Shown piece by piece: positions 24,699 through 34,213 of a stretch of 64,000 bases of DNA (the stretch's first letter is position 1; each line of letters starts with the position of its first letter). Location of the stretch: NCBI GenBank assembly GCA_015847255.1, contig JADLZK010007175.1, positions 1 to 64,000 of the forward strand, in the 5' to 3' direction. Source of the stretch: Hyparrhenia diplandra (Eukaryota > Streptophyta > Magnoliopsida > Poales > Poaceae). The notes beneath the pieces were generated by a model. That model did no database searches and was not told the origin of the DNA. It was given only the letters and a program-made list of their open reading frames with translations. A program made the position numbers and the translations under genes.

Positions 24699-25229
24699 TG
24701 CCGAGGAGTCTATGGCCTTAGGCGGGTGTATTATGTTTATGTTGCGTTTCGAATTTGTTCGTTTATGTGTGGCGGGTCGGCTTGCTTTCTCACTTCGAGA
24801 TGATATTAACGTGGGCGCCACTAGGGCAGTCCATACGGATACCGCTAGGGCGGTCCGTTTGCCTCGGTTATCTTGCTTTGGATTTGTGCGTGGCGACCTT
24901 ATAACTTAAGCGATTGTTTCGAGAATGCGCAAAGAAAGGCTTTTAGATTGAAGAAAAAGTTTTGAAAAAGAAAGGGAGGGTCCCAGTCCCCGATGTAAAT
25001 GAAGGAGTTTTTAGTCTTGTCTTGGGCCGAGGGCTAAGACTCCCTTAAGGTTACACAAGAAGCACTTTTTAAGTAAAGATGTAGATCTTTTATTGAGTGG
25101 CTCTTTCTTGATGCTTGACTTCTAGTCTTGAATTTAAGGGTAGAAGCGGCGTAGGCGTTCTATGTTCCCAGACGTTGGAGTAGACTTCGCCCTCCTCGTT
25201 TCTCGGCTTGTAGGTCAGGCCTTAATATT

Positions 25230-26330
25230 TCGGCAACGAAAAATAAGGCCCTTCCCAAGGTGGCGTGAGTTTGTGGCGCCCCTTGTTGTCGTCTTGAGCT
25301 TTGAGCATGGGGTCGTTGACTTGGAACTCCAGGCTTCGGCGGCGTGATACTAGCGCGAGCTGCTGTTGGTATCTTCGAGATACGGGAGGTCGCGACATCT
25401 CGGGCCGTCAACTTGATCTCACGGGTTTTGCCTGCTTTCTTTGGTTGCCTTGCTTTCTGTGTAGGCTGTGACCTCGGGGACCCATATTCTATGTAAGGTA
25501 AGGAAGGATCGCCTCCGCCCCATAGACGAGAAAGAATGGGGTGAACCACGTAGCTCGGCTTTTTGTGCGTCAGAAGGCTCCATAGAACCCGGCGGTAGCT
25601 CACTGGTACCACCGCCCGTCTTGGTTCGGTTGATTGAAGATTCTTGGCTTGAGCCCTTGTAGGATCATGCGTTGCCGCCCTTTCCCTTGGCCAGTTGGTC
25701 TTTGGGTGTGCTATGGCGAATATCAACCGGATGCCATAGTCGTCGCTTAAAAGTCGATGAATTTCTTCCCCACCAGTAGTTCCGTTGGATTGTCGTGATG
25801 ATGGAGTTCGGGACTCCAAAGCGGGGAGATGATATACGTAAAAGAATTTCACGTTTCCCACGTGTGAGGGCTCACCGCGGGTCGGGCTTCAATCCATTTG
25901 GAGGAACTTGTCGATGGCGACTAGGGCGTGAGTGTGTCCGGGGCGCCCTTTTCGGGGGCCCGATCATATCGGGAGAATCCCCCCAGCTGCAAGGGGCCGC
26001 GTAAAGTGGTATGGTTTGCGTGCTTGGCTGAGGAGGGTCGTCTGCGTCGCGTGAATTGGCACTCCTTACCGCGTCTACGCCGCGACTTGGTTCGCGTCTC
26101 GCACAGCCGAGGCCAGTAGAAAGCCTTGCACGAAGACTTTACCGACTAGAGTCCTCGGGGCGCGTGGTGACGCATTCGGTAGGTGTCTCGGCGGGTTCTT
26201 TGCCTTCACGAGGGTATGCACCGCATGTATACTCCAGGGCCCCTCTCTTGTAGAGTTCTCTTTTTTCTCCAATCGGCGAAGGATTTGCATCCGCCGAACT
26301 AACTAGCGAACCTCGGTCTTGTCCTGGGTA
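25230..26330 (-). pseudogene. Integrase, right unit (broken)
   Basis: Minus-strand fragments include 'RTLVGKVFVQGF' followed by 'AVRDANQVAA' (26075-26190, zinc-binding region), 'IDKFLQMD'-like core sequence near 25900, 'FAIAHPKTNW' and 'RERA' (about 25680-25720, end of the catalytic core), 'VLWSLLTHK' (about 25560), and 'YIEYGSPR' then 'ARDVATSRISK' (25370-25490, C-terminal part). The order matches grass Ty3/gypsy integrases. The DNGT block near 25790 is damaged. It is non-functional as read. Confidence 0.8.
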
Positions 26331-26349
26331 GCTCTCCTCGGGTGCGAGT

Positions 26350-26965
26350 ACTCAACGGCGGTTTTTCTCGGTCAGGGGGCCGGGTCGCGCCGCCATTGCC
26401 CGGCGTGGCACGCCACGAGCGCCTTCTTGGGCCCCAGGGGTATTTCCAGGAGTGCGTGACTTGGCCAGGGGTTCGTTGAGATCTCGGGTAAAATACGTTC
26501 GAGGAAACTGATACCTCGGGTTCTTTGCCAACCTTGGCCGGGGTTCGTCGGCGGCCTCGTTATGCCGTCTTGGTGGCACGTGCTCAAGCCCATGGAACTT
26601 TTTCTTGGTTTTGCGAACTTCTCTGCGGTATGCCTCCATCTTGGGGTAAGTGGCATGCCCGGGGAGCCTTCATGACTTGGTCAATGACCAGCTGCGAATC
26701 CCCACGGTTTCCAAGTCGGATTAAAGTCGCCAGCGATCCGGAGACCATTGACTTGCGCCTCGTTGCGGCGTTGTTGGAGCGGGGAAAATGCAGCCCCGGA
26801 TGGCATACCTCGTGTGAACCACAGGGGTGAGATGAAAAGCAAACCAGCCCCAGCGCGCCTTCATCATGGATCTATCGAAATACATGGTCCAACTTTCGGC
26901 ACGGATGGGCGGCGGGAAGGCGGGTATCGGTCCATTGATACAAAGTCGGCTAGGACTTGAGACTT
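26350..26965 (-). pseudogene. RNase H region, right unit (broken)
   Basis: The minus strand reads 'SLKSQVLADFVSMD', then 'SWTMYFDRSMMKA' (first catalytic Asp in the YFD motif), 'VVHTRYAIRG', and near 26450-26630 'MEAYRREVRKTKKKFHGLE', 'HVPPRRHNEAADE'. This is the standard RNase H order of grass Ty3/gypsy polyproteins. Frameshifts split it into at least three pieces. It lies between the RT connection remnant and integrase. Confidence 0.78.
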
Positions 26966-27330
26966 GATCGCCTTGCGAGGCGGGCGATATAGTTTCGCCC
27001 ATGAGCTCCACCGCCCATTCGCCACTCTTCCGTGGCCTCTCGGTTTGGAGGATCTCCTAGGGGAGGCCGGGGATACCACGGCTGGCCCGGGGTGCGCAAG
27101 GAAGTAGTGGCGAAGTTTCCTTCAGCGTCGATGCGATGGCGTACAATAAGCCACGCATCTACGTGAATGTCGAGATCTTGGTGTCCGGAAGAGTGATGGC
27201 GATGATCTTCGGCAGTGTAAATCAAAAGCAGGCGCCATTTGCATGGCCCGGCTTTTGAGCCGGCCGGATGTCTAGGGGAAGTGCTGGCGACATCCCTCGG
27301 TAATGCCCGAAGAGCATGTCGAGTCCCCAT
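26965..27330 (-). pseudogene. RT remnant: N-terminal edge joined to connection, right unit
   Basis: The minus strand shows a weak 'RDVA..' edge near 27285, then 'TLPDTK' and 'GLLYAIAST' followed by 'RKLRHYFLAHP' (about 27100-27200), which is the conserved connection just before RNase H. The catalytic RT core (about 1.1 kb) is absent, as in the left unit. The unit could not make its own reverse transcriptase even if its frames were intact. Confidence 0.68.
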
Positions 27331-28110
27331 AAACATCTTGGCATTAGCCCAGCGGAGAAAGTCGACGAAACCGCGGCTTCCTATTTCGGATCAAGTCGGT
27401 GATGGTCCAGCGACTTCTCCTTGAGGTTCTTGGGATCGAGTGGGATCTTTTTGGTGCGAGGAGGGGCTCGAAGCTCAGTAGCGGCGCTTGGCCTCATGCT
27501 CGATCGTGATTTCGTCAAAGCTTCTCTTCGCATCGCGATGAGTGCCTCTCGGCGATAGCGAGTGCCTCGGCATACTCATTTCTCCGCGTCGTACTCGTAT
27601 GATGATGGTGCGAGGGCGGTCGTGATGTTACCGCCGGCCCCGACATCTTGAGCTTGAATACGCACGTGTAGTTCGGGGGACAGCCATGAAGCAGGCATTA
27701 GCGAGCCCATGGGAGTGCGTGGTAAGTCTGCGGACCCCAAGGATCTCAAATGTGAGAGTCTCTTCTCTTGAAGTTCGAAGTCACGAAGCAAACCGGTAAA
27801 GTCGATGCAGGGGCTTAAGGCGCTAGGGGGCGGCGTCGATGAATGCGGCCCTCTGGGCGGATCTTGGATTTGTCCACCACGAGGGGAGGTCGAGTCTCTT
27901 CGTAGATGAGGTTGAGGCTGCTTTCCCCTCAGATCCATGAGGACTTTGGTGGTAGAGTGTTGGCCGATGATGGGATCCACCACGGTGGATAAGCCCCGGG
28001 TTCGGGATGTCTTGGGGGGTGATCCGGCTGGTCGAAGGTGATGGCCTGGTGATCCGACCACTTTGCGCAAACCTCGGGATCGGCCCGAGTTCGATGGCGT
28101 ACACCTCCGG
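27330..28110 (-). pseudogene. Aspartic protease and linker, right unit (broken)
   Basis: Same region as in the left unit. 'TKVLMDLRGK' at about 27920-27950 shows the active-site block altered from D-G-G to D-L-R-G in the readable frame, by small indels. The linker 'RIQAQDVGAGG' is a frame-shifted form of 'LKMPGPAG' (about 27620-27660). The protease is inactive as read. Confidence 0.68.
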
Positions 28111-28114
28111 CGCT

Positions 28115-30508
28115 CTTTCTTCTTATTTGTCGCACCAGACATGTTGTTGGTGCTGCCGCCGAATCATGAAGCGGTTGTTCACCTTCGGGGAACTCCTCGT
28201 TGCCCTTAGCCACCCTCGGGAGCCTCTCCCTCTTCACCCTCGGGGATGGCTTTTTCGGCTTAGCAAAAGTCTTTGGCGCACCTTCTTGCATTCAGGGTAT
28301 GCTTAACGGGTAGCTGTGATTGTGGCATGGCTTCTTGAGCATGTCAGAAGGTTTCTTGTGGCGAGGGTCGGGGCCCCCTTGGTCGGCAACGCCACCATGT
28401 CTTTTTATCGTCGCTTGGGCGGTATGGCCCACTGCCCTTGCGGCTCTTGTCTTTCTTCTTTTTCTTCTTGTTTTCCGAGGTTGAGATCCTCGGGTTCCTC
28501 TTCACTGCGCTTCCCTTTGCAGAGCCACTGATTGAGCGAGCCCAGGCGGCCCTCCCCTCACATTCTTAGCAAACTTGGTGGCGATGTCCATCGGTCGATT
28601 CGCCTCGATTGGAGTCGGCGCCCGGCTTCTTCCGCGGTCGGCAAGTGGTGCCCGACCAAGGCCCAGATGACGTCGAATCCAGTCAGTGGGAGCCGGTCTA
28701 TTTGCTTGGAAGCGCCCGGATAGTCCAATGCGAGGGTTCGTCAGTTTTTTGTCGTTTCGGAGATCCCAGGAGTTACGGGCGTAGGTACGTGCCACAGGAG
28801 ATTACGCGGAAGGTTCTCACCAAAATGCACGATTTGATATGAGGTTGGGTGGAAGGTGTTCGGCCCGAAACTCACGGCGGATTCCGGAGAATGCGAGGGG
28901 GCAAATTTACGATTATCACTTTGTCATCGTGTGCCCTACTTGACGGCATGCCAGTAGATAGTCGTCGAGCCATACCTGAAGGACGAGTCTCTCACGTGTA
29001 TTTCGAGATGGCTCGGGGGGCACGAAAGCAGCGCGAGGAGTGGTGCCCTCCTGATGTCCCTTGCGAAGGCACGAGGCCGGCGGATCGGGGGAGTACCTCG
29101 GTCCTCTCAACTTTGCACATGCGCCTCGTCCGCTTAGCCGTCCCGAGGCGAAGCCACCTTCGTGGCGAGACCGGCTACGCCGTTCGATCTCGTCCACAGA
29201 GGTCGGCGCCTCGATTCTTGATCATGGTGTGGGTCTTCGTCGTTCCCAGGCCGGCGGTTGCAGCGGTTATAAACGTCGGCGCTCCGGGCAGCCTTCGCGG
29301 GGCTTCGGCACGTCCGGGTGGGCGGAGCCTGCGCAGACTCGCCAGATTCCTCTACGCCGCCCGTGGCGTCCGCGGCGCGCATCGAAGCGGAGCTCTCACT
29401 TCTTTGCCGCCGCGTTGAGAGTTGGCGGAGGCCTTCCGTATCGCCCTACCTCGGTGGTGGAAGGCTCGGGCATTTCGCGCACGGCATGGCTGACGCCGCC
29501 CGCGTTGAGGCCCGGCCGCACGGTGAGAGCGGGAGGGCCGCTATACCGAGGTGAAGGTACTGGTCGCGGCGTCCGCCGTCGTTGTGAGCACGAGGTGCCC
29601 TCGAGGGCACTTTCGGCCCAGACCTGCTTCCCCGGATGTTTTGCTCCGATCGTCGGTGAGCGGGACTCGCCCGGATCCGTTCTTGCGGATCTGGTAGTAG
29701 GCGTTTGGCCGTGGGTGCCGGGCGCCGCTACGGATGGGCCAGGGGCGCCTTGCCCTTCAGGGCGTCGTGGCGATGCGATGGCGTCATCTTATTTAGCAGA
29801 GCGTGATTGAACTGGCCATCTGGTAGGCGGGAGTTCGATGTTGAAGCATTCCGCGTGGGGTCATAGTACTCGTCCACATCGCGTCCTACCGGTGCATGGG
29901 CGCGGCGTCTGCGGAGGAATTTCAATTCTCCGGGGCGGTAGAGCGAGTTCTCGGCTCGGGACGGGCCCCAATTGAACCCGGAGGGTGGCATGGCGGGGTC
30001 ATCCCATCCTGCGGAGGATGCGCTCTCAAGTGAATGTCCATGGGATAAGCGCTCCCGTGGAGCGGCGGGTGGTGCGGCTCGTGCTCTCTGGCGAAGGCTT
30101 GGCGGGTTTCACGCGGCGAGATTCACCGGGACTCCCTCGGTATGGCGGAGGGGCGGAGCGTTTTCGGCGATTAGGGTTTCGGGGTGCCCTACTGGCGGGT
30201 GGCGGGTAAGGTGTTCCGGGCTGGGTTCACGGGAGCCCTTGATCGGTGGGCGGGGGATACGTCGGCCAGTTGAGAATCCGTTGCTTGGGCTGCCATGGCA
30301 GCGTGATGGGTCCGCCTTGCGCTGCGGCGGCGGCGTGATGATGGGCTCGCCCGCGGCGATGCTGCCCCTCGGCGCCTGCCCGTGCGTCGGGCGGAAGAGG
30401 ATCATCTACGTGGTGTGGCGGCGCCACAAATGCCGGCGTTCAGAAGGCGATGGTGTTCGCGCGGGGAGCTCGTGCCCCGGCAGCGGTGAAACGAAGGCGG
30501 AAAGCCAT
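28115..30508 (-). pseudogene. Gag, right unit (broken)
   Basis: Colinear with the left unit's gag. Readable pieces are 'MDIATKFAKNVRGGPPGLAQS' split by indels (28505-28590), 'LNLENKKKKK'-like basic stretch (28440-28490), and 'EGAPKTFAKPKK' to 'EFPEGEQPLHDSA' (28170-28285). The N-terminal part near 30430-30508 is Pro/Arg/Ser-rich. The coding frame changes every 50-150 bases. Confidence 0.62.
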
Positions 30509-30530
30509 GAGGGCTGATGGAGATGCGGTG

Positions 30531-30547
30531 CACCACGGCGCCCACAG
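30531..30547 (-). other. Primer binding site, right unit
   Basis: The element strand reads tgTGGGCGCCGTGGTGC inside LTR C, the same site as in the left unit with one extra G. It supports a minus-strand element with its 5' end on the right. Confidence 0.7.
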
Positions 30548-30549
30548 CG

Positions 30550-31848
30550 CGGCCGGCGTTTGAGGCGGCGGGTGCCTCGGTGCGGCAATAAGAATTTATA
30601 TGCCGTGTGCCTCCTCCCTCGATGGCGTAAGCGCCAAGATGGATGGGGGGCGGTTTTATCTGGTTCGGAGGCCAGCGGGGCCCTACGTCCAGCGGGGGTG
30701 TGTGGAGTGCTCGTGTTATCTCGCTCAAGGTGAGCTGCTTGGTAGGGGGATTCTGGCGATCGTGTGGGAGAGGCGGGTCTCAAGCCGCGATGTGGTTATG
30801 GTGGTGGTGGTGTGCGGTTTCCTCGTGTGAACCGGGTTGAGGAGAGGGTCGAATCCTCTCTAATGAGGCATTGCTCCCCTTTTTATAGGAGAGGGAGAGA
30901 GATAATGTTTGCCGGTGGACACCTAGGTGGCTAATTCGAGGCTGCCGGTTGCATGTGCCCGCCGAGGATCCGGTGGCGGATGTCGCTTGGCGAACCGCGC
31001 GTCGATCCGATGATGGGCGTGCGTCCCTAGCGCGGCCCGGGGCCACGTGGCGTCCCTCGATTCGCATAGCGAGGCGGCCCGGCCGGTTCTTGGCTATGCG
31101 TGTCAGTGCAGAAGTGCGGCCCAGCGTGGCGTTTTGGCGGTGCTTTGGGAAATGAGCGGTGTCACCATGGTTTCCCGTCTGCCGGGTGGCGTGTCGTCCA
31201 CTGGGGTTCCGCTTCTGCGTCCCGTCGGTCGGATCGGGGAGGCGATTCGGCGATTCGATTGGCCGGACGTGTCACGATGGCACTAGCGCCTGCTTTGTCG
31301 TGCAACGCATTGAATCTTGGCGGTTTCCCTTCTCGACGGAACTGCGCGAAGTGGGTGTCCACTGAGGATGGGCTAGTTGGGCTTCTCGCCCGGGGATGGA
31401 GGCGGTCTCCCTCGGGCGAGGCGGGCCCCCAGGCGCCGGGGTGGTGGTAGGCCCGCCGGCGGCGGGCCTTCTCCCGGGGCGGTGAGCTAGGCCGACCTCG
31501 GGCCGGACGAAGCAGGAGATGTGTGGTCGAGTGAGTCGAGCCATGGGTTGGCTGCTGTCGACGTGGAGCGTCATGGTTCGTTGTTTGGCGGAGGTCCTTT
31601 GACCTTGTCTTCGTGGCGTGATGAGCTCTTTGCGTCACGTGGTGACTCCATTTGGGCGCTTTGTGGGCGTCCGGGAAGCGATTCCGTCGTCCGTGGCGCG
31701 TCGTGACCAATGGCACGGTCCATCGTCCGTCCCGGGCCCGGTCCTCCTGGTGCGGGATGATAGCGGGCTAAGGTTTTTTTGGGCGGCTTGGCGGGCGTGA
31801 TTCTCATAGTTTGGAGAATGTCCGGGGCCCAATATTTGGGTCCCGACA
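30550..31848 (-). repeat. LTR C (right, 5' LTR of right unit)
   Basis: About 1.30 kb. The right end is intact (ggtcccgaca at 31839-31848). The left start is placed by alignment of 'ggccggcgtttgaggcggcgg' landmarks to LTR B, accurate to a few bases. The base run after 31848 (ccatc) does not recur left of LTR A. Confidence 0.9.
30881..30887 (-). promoter_or_regulatory. TATA box of LTR C
   Basis: TATAAAAAGGGG on the minus strand inside the 5' LTR of the right unit. It matches the other two LTR copies and is the predicted start region for the right unit's genomic RNA. Confidence 0.7.
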
Positions 31849-31959
31849 CCATCTCTTTTTTATATGTCGGCGAGTGATGGAGCAGTGACGTTGAGTAGCA
31901 GTGACGATCTTCAACTGGACGGCGAGAAATGGAGGATGTGCAACGTCGATCTCAATGAC

Positions 31960-32260
31960 GACGGCTCAGGTGGCATTGAGGTGAGGACGACGGCAAGATG
32001 ACGACGACTCCATGGCTCAGGTGGCGTGGAGGCAAGGATGATGGCAATAACGACGGAGCAACGACACACGAGGGCGAGGTCGACGGCGTGGCGTAGAACG
32101 GAGATTCGACGACGGAGCAGGTCGACAGCGCCGCGTCGCATGAGGGGGGCGAGGACGGCGGCGCCGCGTAGCACTACGCGAAGTACGACGGAGCAGGTCA
32201 ACGGCGTGGCGTCGCATGAGGGCGAGGACGACGTCCCATGACGGTGAGGTCGACAGAGTA
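31960..32260. repeat. GA/CG-rich imperfect tandem repeats
   Basis: Repeats built around 'acggagcaggtc(g/a)acggcgtggcgtcgcatgagg' (given in parts) occur near 32050, 32110 and 32187. Both strands stay open for long stretches because the unit is GC-rich. I treat this as a minisatellite-like tract just outside the LTR array, not as a gene. Confidence 0.6.
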
Positions 32261-32552
32261 GGTCTTCCTTTTGGAGCGGAGGAGAGATGGCTCGCACAGA
32301 TGGATATTATATTAGACCGGGGGCGCAGGGCGGTCCCACCTGGTAACGCTATGTTTCGACGGAGGGCACTGATCACAAGGGGTGAAGAGACATAGTACCA
32401 ATCTTTACTGCACCAAGCGAGAATTCCTTTTTGCATGTCAATCTCGTGAGGATGATCTTGGAGCGACGGAGGTCTGTATCTTGTATCTTGGGTGACGGAG
32501 ATCTTGGAGGCGAAAACTTACAAATATAGAAGCGATTATCATGCAAGGAGAA

Positions 32553-32703
32553 GGATGGATAAAAAAAGATGTCATGCGATTAAAGGACAAAAATAAGGGA
32601 ATAAATACATGCATGACAAACAAATATAGAAAAGAGCTCCCAATTAAGAGGATAAAAAGGAAATAAATTCCACCGCATGACATCGTTTTCTTTTTATCCA
32701 TCC
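32553..32703. repeat. Inverted repeat (MITE or hairpin)
   Basis: The left arm ggatggataaaaaaagatgt...catgcg (32553-32578) is the reverse complement, with a 4-base difference, of the right arm cgcatgacatcg...ttatccatcc (32674-32703). Flanks outside the arms also pair weakly (gcgatta / taatcgc). The arms are about 95 bases apart. A transcript would fold into a hairpin. This is most likely a small MITE. Confidence 0.75.
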
Positions 32704-32786
32704 ACATTAATCGCAAGCATGAAATAATTTCTTTTTGATCTCGTCCGCCGGATGGGTCTTCACGGTATCGCACGTAGGGCGGGTTA

Positions 32787-33190
32787 GAATGTCGCTAAAA
32801 AAATGACTCCTTTTTTTTTTTTTTATGTTGTAGAGAATATTTCCTTGATTGTTGATTTTTTCCATGACTTGTGCTTTCAATATTTGCAGGAAAGGAAATA
32901 AATAGATACCATAGATATGGATTTTGGAGTGCCAGTGCGGTATGCATCCGTGCATGGGAAAAGAAGGCAGGCGCGCCGGATTGTCGCGCATGCAGGCGGT
33001 GATTGCTAACCTTACCTTTTTTTTTTTCTCTCTCGCTCCATCTTTCTTTCCTAACAATACGAGCTAATATAGGCGCATGCAAATCTCACGGGCAGGACAG
33101 AGGAGCGGATTTGGGTGTCGCAGCGGCAGGACGATGGTCATGCGTTAGAATGTCACGCCAAAATGGTGTCTCTCTTTTTCATTTTTTATG
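32787..33190. repeat. Pair of diverged direct repeats
   Basis: 'agaatgtc' followed by an A-rich step, a ctc-T-run and 'ttttatgttgtagaga' occurs at about 32787-32835 and again at about 33148-33199. The copies flank about 320 bases with no gene. Confidence 0.55.
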
Positions 33191-33311
33191 TTGTAGAGAT
33201 TAAGTGTTACGTTTGGCTCACGGTGCACGGACCAGGAGGTGATTTGTACAACTAGAAGCACTTCTTGCATGCAGATCACGGGAGTGTATTTCTAACTTTT
33301 CTCAAAGGCAA

Positions 33312-33456
33312 ATTGTTCTCCACGGCTCTCTTACGCTCTCACAGAAACGCATTGTTCTGCACGGCTCTCTCACAGAACGCATAGTTCTGCTCTGATTTAA
33401 ATTCTATGGATATGGAAGCATCGAGGCGCATTGTTCTGCACGGCTCTCTCACAAAA
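33312..33456. repeat. Short tandem repeat 'cacggctctctcacagaacgcattgttctg'
   Basis: Three to four imperfect copies of a roughly 30-50 base unit (given here as cacggctctctcacagaac + gcattgttctg) occur in 33312-33456, the last after a 40-base insertion. No function is apparent. Confidence 0.75.
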
Positions 33457-34213
33457 CAACTCAGACAAAACACGACCTGTATAATATATTTCTAGCTTTT
33501 CACAAAAAAGGCAAATAAGAAGAGTGTATTTCTAACTTTTTCAAAAAGCAAACACGACACTAAATAAAGGGAGGGAGTCTACGAAGATAAGAAGGGTTTT
33601 CGTTCGAAAAAGGAAAAAACACAGTACTAGCTTTTTTTTTAGTCAGACTTAGTGTACCTGACGTAAAAAGATTAGAGTAGATTTTTTTTTTTCTCTGGAC
33701 CGAATGGCGAGAATCATTAGACGTTGCAACAGCAACCGCAATCAAAAATCCAGAGCTTGCATTGTGCGCTTACCGAACTAAGCTAATCCCGATTCGGCCG
33801 AGAACCTAAAAGACTTTCTAAAGGTCACTAGTGTGTTGCTCCATACAGTAGATTGCCACGAGTCCACGATTTCTAGGTTTCTTTTCGTTCGGTTTGCATT
33901 ATCTCCGCCGGACCTTAACAATGTGATTGCCAACTTATTTTTTTTCTTCACTGGGATCAATCAATCATTAAGCCCAGCGTCACGCACGCCAGGAATCATA
34001 TATGGAGGCACAACAAAATTTTGGACTTCTCGTGATGTATGTTTTTGTTCTGATGTTTTATCATTTAAAATTTAGTATAAACTTTCCTATCAAATGCTTC
34101 TTTGCTGAGACCTTATGTGTTAGGACTAGTGGTAGTGTTTTATTACTACCAAGAAGACACTAGAAGAATCCCACAATTTTTCGTAGTAGAGGGCGGTCAA
34201 GAGATTCAACACC

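Larger units (their letters stand above)
18345..31848 (-). mobile_element. Ty3/gypsy (Tat-type) LTR retrotransposon, right unit
   Basis: Second unit of the same family. Its 5' LTR is 30550-31848 and its 3' LTR is the shared central LTR (18345-19677). It is colinear with the left unit over its whole length, with many small indels and substitutions. It is the cleaner copy: RNase H, integrase and the antisense ORF are easier to read here. The right end is the best preserved terminus in the array, ending ggtcccgaca, which is TGTCGGGACC on the element's strand. Coding capacity is lost through frameshifts, and the reverse transcriptase core appears absent. Confidence 0.88.

Noticed and set aside
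5748..31848. Bacterial-style gene cluster or defence system in the GC-rich region
   Set aside because: The many short frames in this GC-rich block come from a degraded LTR retrotransposon array. LTRs, primer site, RNase H and integrase motifs explain the region.
31911..32436. Minus-strand frames of about 130 codons next to LTR C
   Set aside because: They arise from the GC-rich tandem repeat, with Ser/Arg/Pro repeats on all frames and no family match.
33312..33456. CRISPR-like array
   Set aside because: The repeats are few, imperfect and without regular spacers, and the genome is that of a plant.
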